Below, one piece after another: positions 35,998-44,075 of a DNA stretch of 64,000 nucleotides (positions are counted from its first letter, which is position 1; each line of letters opens with the position of its first letter). The position numbers and the translations under genes are program-made. Origin of the DNA: Niastella sp. OAS944 (GTDB lineage: Bacteria; Bacteroidota; Bacteroidia; Chitinophagales; Chitinophagaceae). The DNA lies in assembly GCA_024809215.1 (NCBI GenBank), contig JANUBW010000007.1, positions 1-64,000 of the forward strand, written 5' to 3'. The notes beneath the pieces were generated by a model. That model worked only from the letters and a program-made list of their open reading frames with translations, was not told the DNA's origin and searched no databases.

Positions 35998-36447
35998 ATG
36001 AGAGGAGTAAACAGGGTAATGCTAATTGGTAATTTAGGAAAGGACCCGGATACACAGCACCTTGAGGGACATATTGCCGTAGCAAAATTTCCTTTGGCAA
36101 CCACCGAAACATTTAAAGACAGATCGGGCAAGCTCATTTCTCAAACAGAATGGCATACCGTGGTACTTTGGAGAGGATTGGCAGAGCTGGCGCAAAAGTA
36201 CTTACACAAAGGTAGCCTGGTATACATTGAAGGCAGGCTTCGAACTCGTAGCTGGGAAGACAAGGAAGGCAATAAGAAATTTGCAACTGAGGTAGTTGGC
36301 GATAACCTGATCATGTTAGATAAAAGGGCCGACTCCACCCACGGATCACATGGCACTACCACCACTCATAGCGAGAATATTGAAGGTTTTAACAGTGCCG
36401 ACATCCCACCCTTAAGCGATTCCCCATCCCAGGATTTGCCATTCTAA
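35998..36447 (+). CDS. ssb: Single-stranded DNA-binding protein
   Basis: Binds ssDNA during replication and repair. An OB fold covers residues 1-105 (MRGVNRVMLIGNLGKDPD, KGSLVYIEGRLRTRSW), followed by a short flexible Ser/Thr/His linker and the acidic tip SQDLPF that recruits partner proteins. At 149 residues it is typical for the phylum. A separate terminator follows, so expression is independent of gldE. Confidence 0.95.
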   Translation: MRGVNRVMLIGNLGKDPDTQHLEGHIAVAKFPLATTETFKDRSGKLISQTEWHTVVLWRGLAELAQKYLHKGSLVYIEGRLRTRSWEDKEGNKKFATEVVGDNLIMLDKRADSTHGSHGTTTTHSENIEGFNSADIPPLSDSPSQDLPF

Positions 36448-36486
36448 CGCATACTATTATTTTTGCAGTTCGAAATAAATATCAGC

Positions 36487-36534
36487 AGGGGCCGATTAAA
36501 GGTTATGAAATTGCTTTTAACCGGCCCCTTTCTG
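36487..36534 (+). terminator. Terminator of ssb
   Basis: Long imperfect stem AGGGGCCGATTAAA / TTTAACCGGCCCCT, then TTCTG. Confidence 0.75.
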
Positions 36535-36656
36535 ATTAACTTTGTTGATTAACAACTTAATGACAGGGAAATAATTCGAGTTGACGACTAATTTATTCAT
36601 GAAAACCCCATGCTTTGGACAAGCCTTTGTTGATTTTTGGATATGAGTATGTGAAT

Positions 36657-37967
36657 ATGCTACTGTTGATGGTGACCAATGTGCAGGCTACCACACTGCT
36701 GGCTGCCGCTGTGCTGGTGTTATTACTGTTGTCTTTTTTTATTTCCGGCGCCGAAATGGCCTTCTTCTCACTTACTTACCGCGATATTAACATGCTAAAG
36801 ACCAAGCAGGATACCGGCTGGAAGCGAATAGCCTCCCTGCTTGAAGAGCCCCGGGCTTTACAGGCTTCTTTAATGATCGCCAATACCCTGGTGAATATCG
36901 CCATCATCATTCTTACCAACTTCCTTATTGACCAGGTGCTGATCCTAAAGCCAGGCAATATAAGCATGTGGGTGGCGTACGGCATAAAACTTATCATCAT
37001 TTCTTTTCTCATCATACTGTTTGGCGAAATTTTACCCAAGGTTCGCGCCTCACAAAACAATCTTCGTTCGGCATATGAAGCATCCTTTCTGGTTGAAGTG
37101 ATCTTTTACATGTTCAAACGCATAAGTGTATGGCTGCTGAAAGTATCTGACACCGTGGAAAACCTGTTTGGCGGTAAAGCATCCCGCGCTTATACCCACC
37201 AGCAACTGGAACAGGCCATTAAAAGCACCATACACGAAGAGGAAGAACAACGTATACTGGCCGGCATTTATAAATTTCCCAACATAACGGTAAAGCAGAT
37301 CATGCGCACCCGCCTCGATGTAAATGGGATTGAATATGAAGCCAACTTTCAGGCACTGAAAAGAAAAGTGGAAGAGCTGCATTACTCCCGGTTACCGGTG
37401 TACCGTAAAAGCCTCGATGATATTGTTGGTATCGTTCACACAAAGGACCTGCTGCCTCACCTGAATGAACCCGATAATTTCGACTGGCATATTGTTGTTC
37501 GGCCGCCATTTTTTGTACATGAGCAAAAGCATATTGAAGACCTGCTGAAAGAATTTCAAACAAGGCATATTCACTTTGCCGTAGTGGTTGATGAGTTTGG
37601 CGGAACCAGTGGTATTGTTACCCTGGAAGATATTCTGGAAGAGATCATTGGCGACATCAGGGATGAGTTTGATGAAGAAGAGACCGGCAGCAAAAAGATC
37701 GATGAGAATACCTACATTTTCGAAGGCCGCACCATGATACACGACGCCTGTAAAATGATGAACTTGCAAGAAGATACTTTCGATCAGGTTAAAGGCGATA
37801 GCGACTCTATGGCCGGCCTTATGTTGGAACTGGTAGGCGAAATTCCAAAAGTTAATGATACGGCTACCATTGGCGATTTTGATTTTGTAGCACTTGAGGT
37901 TGACCGCAACCGTATTCGAAAAATAAAAGTGACCATTAATATAAAACAGGATAAGCAGGTAAGTTAA
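36657..37967 (+). CDS. gldE: Gliding motility-associated protein GldE (CNNM/CorC-like)
   Basis: A membrane protein of the DUF21-CBS-CorC_HlyC architecture required or helpful for gliding and type IX secretion in Bacteroidota. Membrane helices lie in roughly the first 170 residues (LLLLSFFISGAEMAFFSL is the DUF21 start), followed by a CBS pair (about 200-330, KQIMRTRLDVNGIEYE, VVVDEFGGTSGIVTLEDILEEIIGDI) and a C-terminal CorC_HlyC domain. An in-frame TTG at 36615 would add 14 residues; the first ATG is used here. gldD follows after 28 nt, the standard gldE-gldD order. Confidence 0.9.
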   Translation: MLLLMVTNVQATTLLAAAVLVLLLLSFFISGAEMAFFSLTYRDINMLKTKQDTGWKRIASLLEEPRALQASLMIANTLVNIAIIILTNFLIDQVLILKPGNISMWVAYGIKLIIISFLIILFGEILPKVRASQNNLRSAYEASFLVEVIFYMFKRISVWLLKVSDTVENLFGGKASRAYTHQQLEQAIKSTIHEEEEQRILAGIYKFPNITVKQIMRTRLDVNGIEYEANFQALKRKVEELHYSRLPVYRKSLDDIVGIVHTKDLLPHLNEPDNFDWHIVVRPPFFVHEQKHIEDLLKEFQTRHIHFAVVVDEFGGTSGIVTLEDILEEIIGDIRDEFDEEETGSKKIDENTYIFEGRTMIHDACKMMNLQEDTFDQVKGDSDSMAGLMLELVGEIPKVNDTATIGDFDFVALEVDRNRIRKIKVTINIKQDKQVS

Positions 37968-37995
37968 CGGCCCTTTTATCCATAGTAAATTTTGA

Positions 37996-38589
37996 ATGAA
38001 AACATTTGTGATAAAGTACCTTCCCCTTGTTGTTTTGTTTGTTTCGGTAATAGCATGTAACAGTACGTACACCCCTAAACGGAAAGGATACTTCAAGATC
38101 GATTTTCCCAAACATGAATACAAAGTATTCGATCAGGCTGGATATCCCTATACTTTTGAATACCCGGTATACGCAAACATTGTAAAGGATACCACCTTTT
38201 TTGAAGATAAACCTGAAAATCCTTATTGGATCAATATCGAATTTCCCCGTTTAAATGGAAAAATTTACATCAGCTATAAAGAGGTTGGCAAAAATGACCT
38301 CAATAAACTGGTGAACGATGCTTTCAATATGACCTACAAGCACAGTACCCGCGCAACAGAGATCGTTGACTCAACTATACGTACTAAAAATGGCGTAAGT
38401 GGAGTATTCTTTTCTGTAGGCGGCAATGCCGCAACGGCCAAACAGTTCTTTGTTACCGATTCGGTAAAGCACTTTTTAAGAGGGGCTTTGTATTTTGATG
38501 CCAGTCCCGATGCAGATTCTATAAGCGTGGTAAACAACTTTGTAGAGGAAGATATGAAGCACCTGATCAATACATTCCGGTGGAAATAG
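37996..38589 (+). CDS. gldD: Gliding motility lipoprotein GldD
   Basis: A 197-residue lipoprotein (signal MKTFVIKYLPLVVLFVSVIAC, lipid on Cys21). The conserved YTPKRKGYFKIDFPKHEY directly after the lipid site and the later ISYKEVGKN and SVGGNAATAKQFFVTDS identify GldD, which is essential for gliding and protein secretion in Flavobacterium johnsoniae. It is 28 nt from gldE and likely co-transcribed. The presence of gldD and gldE does not by itself show that the organism glides. Confidence 0.93.
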   Translation: MKTFVIKYLPLVVLFVSVIACNSTYTPKRKGYFKIDFPKHEYKVFDQAGYPYTFEYPVYANIVKDTTFFEDKPENPYWINIEFPRLNGKIYISYKEVGKNDLNKLVNDAFNMTYKHSTRATEIVDSTIRTKNGVSGVFFSVGGNAATAKQFFVTDSVKHFLRGALYFDASPDADSISVVNNFVEEDMKHLINTFRWK

Positions 38590-38647
38590 CTTTGGATGGC
38601 CCCATTTGCATCTTTATGTTTAATTTTACGCCTTAAAACATTTTTAC

Positions 38648-39244
38648 GTGATAGTAGTAGACAACGTGTTGATCAGTGATGAAATAGCCGAAGCACAATT
38701 TGTGTGCGACCTTAACAAATGTAAAGGTGGCTGTTGTGAAGAAGGAGATGCCGGCGCCCCGCTTGAAGATGCAGAGCTCGACATTATGGTTGACCTGTAC
38801 GAAAAAATAAAACCCTACCTCACACCCGCTGCTATTGCAGAAATTGAGCGTAAAGGCAAATACGTTTATCATAGAGAATTTGGCTGGGTAACGCCTACCC
38901 TCGGCGGTGATAATGAGATCTGTGTTTATGGTAGCCGCGATGAAAAGGGCATTATTAAATGTGCTTTTGAACAAGCCTATTACGATGGGGTTATTGGTTG
39001 GAAAAAGCCCATCAGTTGCCATTTCTTTCCCATTATTCAAAAAAATGGCAAAAAAGGCGATTACGATCGTATGAACTACGAACCCCGCCCCACTTTGTGC
39101 AGCCCTGCCTGCTCTTTAGGGAAAAAGCTTAAAGTACCTGTATATCAGTTCCTCAAAGAACCAATCATACGCAAGTACGGCGAAGACTTTTACAATGCCC
39201 TGGAGAAAGCGGCTACTGAATATTATCCTCAGAAAAAGAAATAA
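38648..39244 (+). CDS. DUF3109 family cysteine-rich protein
   Basis: A 198-residue cytoplasmic protein with a GTG start, chosen because family members begin MIxxxNxLxS. Clustered cysteines suggest a metal site: VCDLNKCKGGCCEEGDAGAP at about 18-37, CVYG near 96, CAFE near 110, SCHFFP near 124 and CSPACSLGKK near 154. The pattern is reminiscent of the YkgJ-type zinc/iron-binding proteins. Function unknown. It lies between gldD (58 nt) and lutB (58 nt), all on the plus strand. Confidence 0.88.
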   Translation: MIVVDNVLISDEIAEAQFVCDLNKCKGGCCEEGDAGAPLEDAELDIMVDLYEKIKPYLTPAAIAEIERKGKYVYHREFGWVTPTLGGDNEICVYGSRDEKGIIKCAFEQAYYDGVIGWKKPISCHFFPIIQKNGKKGDYDRMNYEPRPTLCSPACSLGKKLKVPVYQFLKEPIIRKYGEDFYNALEKAATEYYPQKKK

Positions 39245-39302
39245 CTGGCCAGGCCTAAGTAGTACCAACCATACTAAAACAAGATTTTAGAATTATACAG
39301 AT

Positions 39303-40679
39303 ATGAGTGAGCATTCTTCCACCTTCATGGCGAAAAGCACCATAAAGGCTGCTGATCTGGAGCATAGGCGTAAAGTGAATTTCAACATAGGAAAGTACAA
39401 TGCTGCCGTACCGCTTGGAAAAGCGCAGTTCACAGATGTGCACCTGGCACGGGAACGGGCAAAAAATATAAAATGGAAGGCAATTGAAAAGCTCGATCAG
39501 TACCTGGAGCAGTTTGAGACCATGCTTACCAAACGCGGCGGAAAAGTAATTTGGGCCGAAGATGGCAAACAGGCAGTGGAAGAAGTACTTAAGATTGCCA
39601 AAGCAAAGAATTGCAAAACGATCGTGAAGAGCAAGAGTATGGTAACGGAAGAAATTCACCTGAACGATCATTTGGAAGAACATGGTATTGAAAGCGTAGA
39701 GACCGACCTGGGCGAATATATTCAACAACTCGATGGGGAACCACCATATCACATTGTAACCCCCGCCATGCATAAAAGCAGGGAGGACATTGCCAAATTA
39801 TTTGCCGAGAAACTCCATGTAGCGCCAAATTTATCAGCCGAACAACTCACTTTGGTAGCCCGCGAAAAATTGCGGGAGAAATATGTACAGGCCGAAATAG
39901 GCATTACCGGGGCTAACTTTATTCTGGCCGATATTGGTGGTGTGGCTGTGAGCGAAAACGAAGGAAATGCCCGCTTAAGCAATGCTTTCCCTAAAACTCA
40001 TATCGTTATAACAGGTATTGAAAAAGTTATTCCTTCGATGAACGACCTGGGCCTTTTTTGGCCCCTGCTGGCAACCTATGGCACCGGTCAGTGGGTCACC
40101 TCATATAACACCATTATTTCAGGACCAAGACAACAAGGAGAATCCGATGGCCCCGATGAAATGTATGTGATACTGCTCGATAATGGTCGCACAAACATTT
40201 TGGCCAATGAAAGAACCCGCGAAAGCCTGTACTGTATCCGCTGCGGCGCCTGCTTAAATGCCTGCCCTGTTTATAAGAATATTGGGGGCCACGCTTATGA
40301 AACTACGTATAGCGGTCCAATTGGTGCGGTTATTACGCCTCAGTTAAAAGACATGGGCGAATGGAAGCACTTAAGCTATGCCTCATCCTTATGCGGTAAC
40401 TGTACCGAAGTATGCGCTGTTAAGATAAACCTGCACGAAATATTGCTTGAGAACCGCCACGATGCAGTTACAAATGGCGATGTGGCCTGGGGCGAAAAAG
40501 TAGCCTGGAAGGTGTGGAAACAGGCCAGCCTTCACCGTGGTATGATGAACATGGGGAATCAGAAACTAAAGAACTGGATGGTAAATAAGGTATTTAAAGG
40601 GTGGACCACCAATCGCGCCGACCTGAACTTTGCCGGAAAGACGTTTAATGAAATGTGGAAGGAGAAGCATAAGAAGTAA
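39303..40679 (+). CDS. lutB: LutB/LldF-type lactate utilisation iron-sulfur protein
   Basis: A 458-residue L-lactate oxidation component: an N-terminal LUD domain (about 60-285, AENILHEHGIESVETDLGE-like region, ITGANFILADIGGVAVSENE) and C-terminal ferredoxin-type cluster motifs C311-C314-C317-C321 (CIRCGACLNACPV) and C364-C367-C371 (CGNCTEVCAV, where the usual Pro is Ala). A DUF3390-like tail ends the protein. LutA and LutC are not in the window, so the partner subunits must be elsewhere. A good terminator follows. Confidence 0.9.
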   Translation: MSEHSSTFMAKSTIKAADLEHRRKVNFNIGKYNAAVPLGKAQFTDVHLARERAKNIKWKAIEKLDQYLEQFETMLTKRGGKVIWAEDGKQAVEEVLKIAKAKNCKTIVKSKSMVTEEIHLNDHLEEHGIESVETDLGEYIQQLDGEPPYHIVTPAMHKSREDIAKLFAEKLHVAPNLSAEQLTLVAREKLREKYVQAEIGITGANFILADIGGVAVSENEGNARLSNAFPKTHIVITGIEKVIPSMNDLGLFWPLLATYGTGQWVTSYNTIISGPRQQGESDGPDEMYVILLDNGRTNILANERTRESLYCIRCGACLNACPVYKNIGGHAYETTYSGPIGAVITPQLKDMGEWKHLSYASSLCGNCTEVCAVKINLHEILLENRHDAVTNGDVAWGEKVAWKVWKQASLHRGMMNMGNQKLKNWMVNKVFKGWTTNRADLNFAGKTFNEMWKEKHKK

Positions 40680-40697
40680 TCACATAAAAGATAGTCT

Positions 40698-40730
40698 AAA
40701 AAAAGTCAACTTTTACGGTTGACTTTTTTA
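40698..40730 (+). terminator. Terminator of lutB
   Basis: AAAAAAGTCAAC TTTTACG GTTGACTTTTTT; A run before and T run after the stem. Confidence 0.88.
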
Positions 40731-40744
40731 TTTTGCACCTACTG

Positions 40745-42070
40745 ATGCTACTTCTTTATACCCATACCGCCACACCTCGACTGCAATACATTGTTGATTT
40801 TATTGGTAAAGAGCTATTCGACGAATCTATACAGATAACTACCGATGAGGCCCATTTTAAAACATCGAAACAGCCCCGGCTAAACTATTCGGCACAGGAG
40901 TTTTCTGAAGGAGAATTCTTTTTGCGTAAGACCGCCTTATTATTTGAAACGGGTATAAAACACCAGCCCATAGAATGTTTTGAGATCAATTTTCATAAAG
41001 CATTTTTTGAAACAAAAGGAGATTTTTCATTTGATATTTTTGCTGCCTCGTTTTACCTGTTAAGCCGGTACGAAGAGTACCTGCCGCACGAAAAAGATAT
41101 GTATGGCCGTTATGCTCATACTAACTCGCTGGCATATAAAGAAGGGTTCTTATCGCAACCGCTGATTAATATCTGGTTGCAATCGTTTAAAAAAGCATTA
41201 CAGTTTAAATTTCCGGAATTGGTGTTCAGGCAGGCCCAGTTTAAATGTATTTTAACGTATGATATTGATATGGCCTGGTCGTACCTGCATAAAGGCTGGC
41301 AGCGAACATTGGGCGGGTTTATAAATGACATTGGTAAGGGTGAATGGGCAAAGGTGAAGGATAGATGGTTGGTGTTACGTGGCAAAAGAAAAGACCCATT
41401 CGATTGTTTTGAATGGCTCGATGCCTGGCATTTGTATTGCCGGCTTAAGCCTTATTTTTTTTTCCTGGCAGCTAAAAAAACATCTTTATACGATAAGAAC
41501 AATTCCTGCCAAAGCAGTGAATTTCGTGATCTTATAACGTATTACGCAAACACCTATCATTTGGGCTGGCATCCTTCGTGGCAAAGCGGTGATGATACCT
41601 CCCTGTTGAAAGAAGAATTGGAATGGTTGGAAGTGGTGGGCGATAAAAAGATCTTTCACAGCCGGCAGCACTATATTCGATTTTCGCTTCCGGCCACCTT
41701 TCGCCGGTTAATTGAAACAGGAATCGAGAAAGACTTTTCAATGGGGTATGGAAGTATAAATGGATTCAGAGCCTCTGTATGTTCACCGTATTACTGGTAC
41801 GACCTGGAGAAAGAAACTACCACTTCACTTATGTTGTATCCCTTTTGCTTTATGGATGCCAATTCATTATTTGAGCAAAAGCAAACACCGCAGCAAACCT
41901 ATAACGAGCTGATGCAATATTATGAACAGGTGAAAGGTTGTAAAGGAGTTTTTATTCCCATCTGGCACAATTTCATTTTAGGTACTGACCCGGCGTATGA
42001 AGGCTGGCGTAAGATGTTTGAGCTGTTTATGAAAGAAACTGTTTACTGGGACGCTTACACTGATGAATAG
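40745..42070 (+). CDS. Polysaccharide deacetylase-like protein (DUF7033)
   Basis: A 441-residue protein of the Bacteroidota group with an N-terminal DUF7033-like region and a polysaccharide deacetylase (NodB-type) barrel. The start MLLLYTHTATPRLQYI is the usual beginning; a TTG four codons earlier is possible. Barrel motifs: ILTYDIDMAW (Asp pair, about 176-185), THHLG-type HxxxH region as YHLGWHPSWQS (about 280) and the late GFRASVCSPYYWYDLE (about 345-360). Substrate unknown; probably a cell-wall or exopolysaccharide. No signal peptide is seen. Confidence 0.8.
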   Translation: MLLLYTHTATPRLQYIVDFIGKELFDESIQITTDEAHFKTSKQPRLNYSAQEFSEGEFFLRKTALLFETGIKHQPIECFEINFHKAFFETKGDFSFDIFAASFYLLSRYEEYLPHEKDMYGRYAHTNSLAYKEGFLSQPLINIWLQSFKKALQFKFPELVFRQAQFKCILTYDIDMAWSYLHKGWQRTLGGFINDIGKGEWAKVKDRWLVLRGKRKDPFDCFEWLDAWHLYCRLKPYFFFLAAKKTSLYDKNNSCQSSEFRDLITYYANTYHLGWHPSWQSGDDTSLLKEELEWLEVVGDKKIFHSRQHYIRFSLPATFRRLIETGIEKDFSMGYGSINGFRASVCSPYYWYDLEKETTTSLMLYPFCFMDANSLFEQKQTPQQTYNELMQYYEQVKGCKGVFIPIWHNFILGTDPAYEGWRKMFELFMKETVYWDAYTDE

Positions 42071-42430
42071 ATGTGACCAAGTTTGTGTAAATTGAAGAAA
42101 TGTATTTTCCTGCCTTTAATTTTCTTTCTAACGTATATGTAGCTATCTCTTGATAGGCTCGCGGTATTACTTTATCATTAGGGTATTCCCGAAGGAATTT
42201 ATGAAGTTCGGATGAATACACTTTTTGCCGGAACAAGCTATCAATATGCTATGTATGCCTGCGCGCAAAAAATTATCAGCAATGGTCCGGTGGTTACTAA
42301 TGTATGTGTTGGCTATCCGGGTTCTTACCAGTTTTATATAACTAATTATGTAAACCAAGAGAATGTTATAAAATCACAAAGCCTCCCGGTTTATGCAGGG
42401 AGGCTTTGTAGTTTTATGGATGTTGTAAAA
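42071..42430. other. Spacer between convergent deacetylase-like gene and purH
   Basis: No gene that I can support. Two short open frames on the minus strand have no recognisable motif or signal. The right end carries the purH terminator. Confidence 0.5.
42376..42409 (-). terminator. Terminator of purH
   Basis: CAAAGCCTCCC / GGGAGGCTTTG stem with a 10-nt loop; on the minus strand GATTTTATAAC follows, 22 nt beyond the purH stop. It may also serve the plus strand. Confidence 0.75.
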
Positions 42431-43954
42431 CTAGTGTTTAAAATGTCTCATACCGGTCATTATCATTGCTAACTGATGTTGCTGGCAATATTCAATTGAG
42501 TCTTTATCGCGTACAGAACCACCCGGTTGAATAAAGGCTGTAATGCCGGCTGCATGACCTAACTGCACACAGTCATTGAATGGGAAAAAGGCATCGCTGG
42601 CAAGTACGGCGCCATTTAAATCGAACTCAAACTGGCGTGCTTTTTCCAGTGCATGACGCAAAGCATCAACACGGCTTGTTTGTCCGCAGCCTTTACCAAT
42701 AAGTTGTTTGTTTTTAATCAGTGCAATGGCATTTGACTTCAGGTGCTTACACACGATGTTTGCAAATACCAGATCGCTTTTTTCAGCAGCATTGCTTTCG
42801 CGGCCGCCAACTTCTTTCCACTCCAGGTAATTGCCTTTATCTTCACCCTGGGCCAGCACACCGTTCAACACGGATTTGTATTGGTTAGTGCGGGTTGAAG
42901 TAGCTTTTTGTTGTAACAAAATGCGGTTCTTTTTTGACTTCAACACTGCCAGTGCATCTTCATTAAATGCGGGGGCTATCAATACTTCAAAGAAGATCTC
43001 ATTAATAGCGTCGGCTGTGGCTTTATCTATGGTTTTGTTACATACCAGTACGCCGCCAAATGCACTTTCGGGGTCGCCGGCCAGAGCAGTGTCCCATGCC
43101 TCTTTAACTGTGTTACGCGATGCTATACCGCACACGTTGGTATGTTTAATAATGCCGAATACGGCGCCGGTTTCATCGGTTGAGAAATCGTTTATAAGCT
43201 GAACTGCAGCATCAACGTCAACCAGGTTATTATAAGAAAGTTCCTTGCCGTTCAATTGATCGAATAACTGGTTAAGATCGCCATAGAAAACGCCGGTTTG
43301 ATGTGGGTTTTCGCCATAGCGCATTGTTTTGGGGCTGGGAATTGACTCTAGGAAGTACAGATCGCCTTCAGGATTAAAGTATTTTGCAATAGCCACATCA
43401 TAATGGGCTACAATTTGAAAAGCTTTAGAGGCAAATGCACGGCGTTGCTCCAGAGTGGTAGTGCCGTTTTGTGCAGCGAGCATATCGGCCAGTACCTGGT
43501 AATCGGCTTTAGCAGCCAATACAGTAACGTGGCTAAAGTTTTTGGCTGCACCACGGATCATAGAGGGGCCGCCTATGTCGATCTTTTCAATGATCAGCTT
43601 TTCTTCGCTGGTAGATGCTACTGTTTCTTCAAATGGGTATAAGTCAACAATAACCAGGTCAATTTCAGGGATGTTATATTGTTTCATTTCCTGAACATCG
43701 CTTTCAAGCTCCCTGCGGCCAAGGATACCACCAAAAACTGAGGGGTGCAGGGTTTTAACCCGGCCACCTAATATAGAAGGGTAGGTCGTTAACTGTTCAA
43801 CCGGAACTACAGGAATTCCCAGTTTCTCTATAAACGATTGAGTACCACCTGTAGAGTAGATTGTAATGCCTTGTTTGTGCAGCTCCTTTACCAATGGCTC
43901 AAGGCCATCTTTATAAAAAACGGAAATAAGAGCAGACTGTATCTTTTTGGTCAT
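42431..43954 (-). CDS. purH: Bifunctional AICAR transformylase/IMP cyclohydrolase
   Basis: Catalyses the last two steps of IMP synthesis. The 507 residues contain the cyclohydrolase domain (about 1-145, STGGTQSF at 34-41, GGRVKTLHP at 63-71) and the formyltransferase domain with the catalytic K270-H271 (IIKHTNVCG). The C-terminal GSVRDKDSIEYCQ and TGMRHFKH are conserved. Complete. A full-consensus promoter lies about 90 nt upstream, partly inside the end of comEC, so the gene is expressed independently. Confidence 0.96.
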   Translation of the reverse strand: MTKKIQSALISVFYKDGLEPLVKELHKQGITIYSTGGTQSFIEKLGIPVVPVEQLTTYPSILGGRVKTLHPSVFGGILGRRELESDVQEMKQYNIPEIDLVIVDLYPFEETVASTSEEKLIIEKIDIGGPSMIRGAAKNFSHVTVLAAKADYQVLADMLAAQNGTTTLEQRRAFASKAFQIVAHYDVAIAKYFNPEGDLYFLESIPSPKTMRYGENPHQTGVFYGDLNQLFDQLNGKELSYNNLVDVDAAVQLINDFSTDETGAVFGIIKHTNVCGIASRNTVKEAWDTALAGDPESAFGGVLVCNKTIDKATADAINEIFFEVLIAPAFNEDALAVLKSKKNRILLQQKATSTRTNQYKSVLNGVLAQGEDKGNYLEWKEVGGRESNAAEKSDLVFANIVCKHLKSNAIALIKNKQLIGKGCGQTSRVDALRHALEKARQFEFDLNGAVLASDAFFPFNDCVQLGHAAGITAFIQPGGSVRDKDSIEYCQQHQLAMIMTGMRHFKH

Positions 43955-44044
43955 ATGCGTAATTTATTCGGAAGTAGTGAAAGGACATTGGGGATTAATG
44001 ATCATCAACCTGCCAGCACGGGCCGCGGGGTCGATTTAAGGGCG

Positions 44045-44075
44045 CAAAGGTAGGTTAATACAGGTTGAAAACAAA
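44045..44075 (-). promoter_or_regulatory. Full-consensus promoter of purH
   Basis: Minus strand TTTG (44075-44072), 19-bp spacer, TACCTTTG (44052-44045). The -33 element and part of the spacer lie within the last codons of comEC. The leader to the purH ATG would be about 85 nt. Confidence 0.7.

Noticed and set aside
42027-42236. 69-codon minus-strand frame overlapping the deacetylase-like gene end
   Set aside because: The helical-looking product has no known family, overlaps a good gene by 44 nt and has no promoter or terminator.
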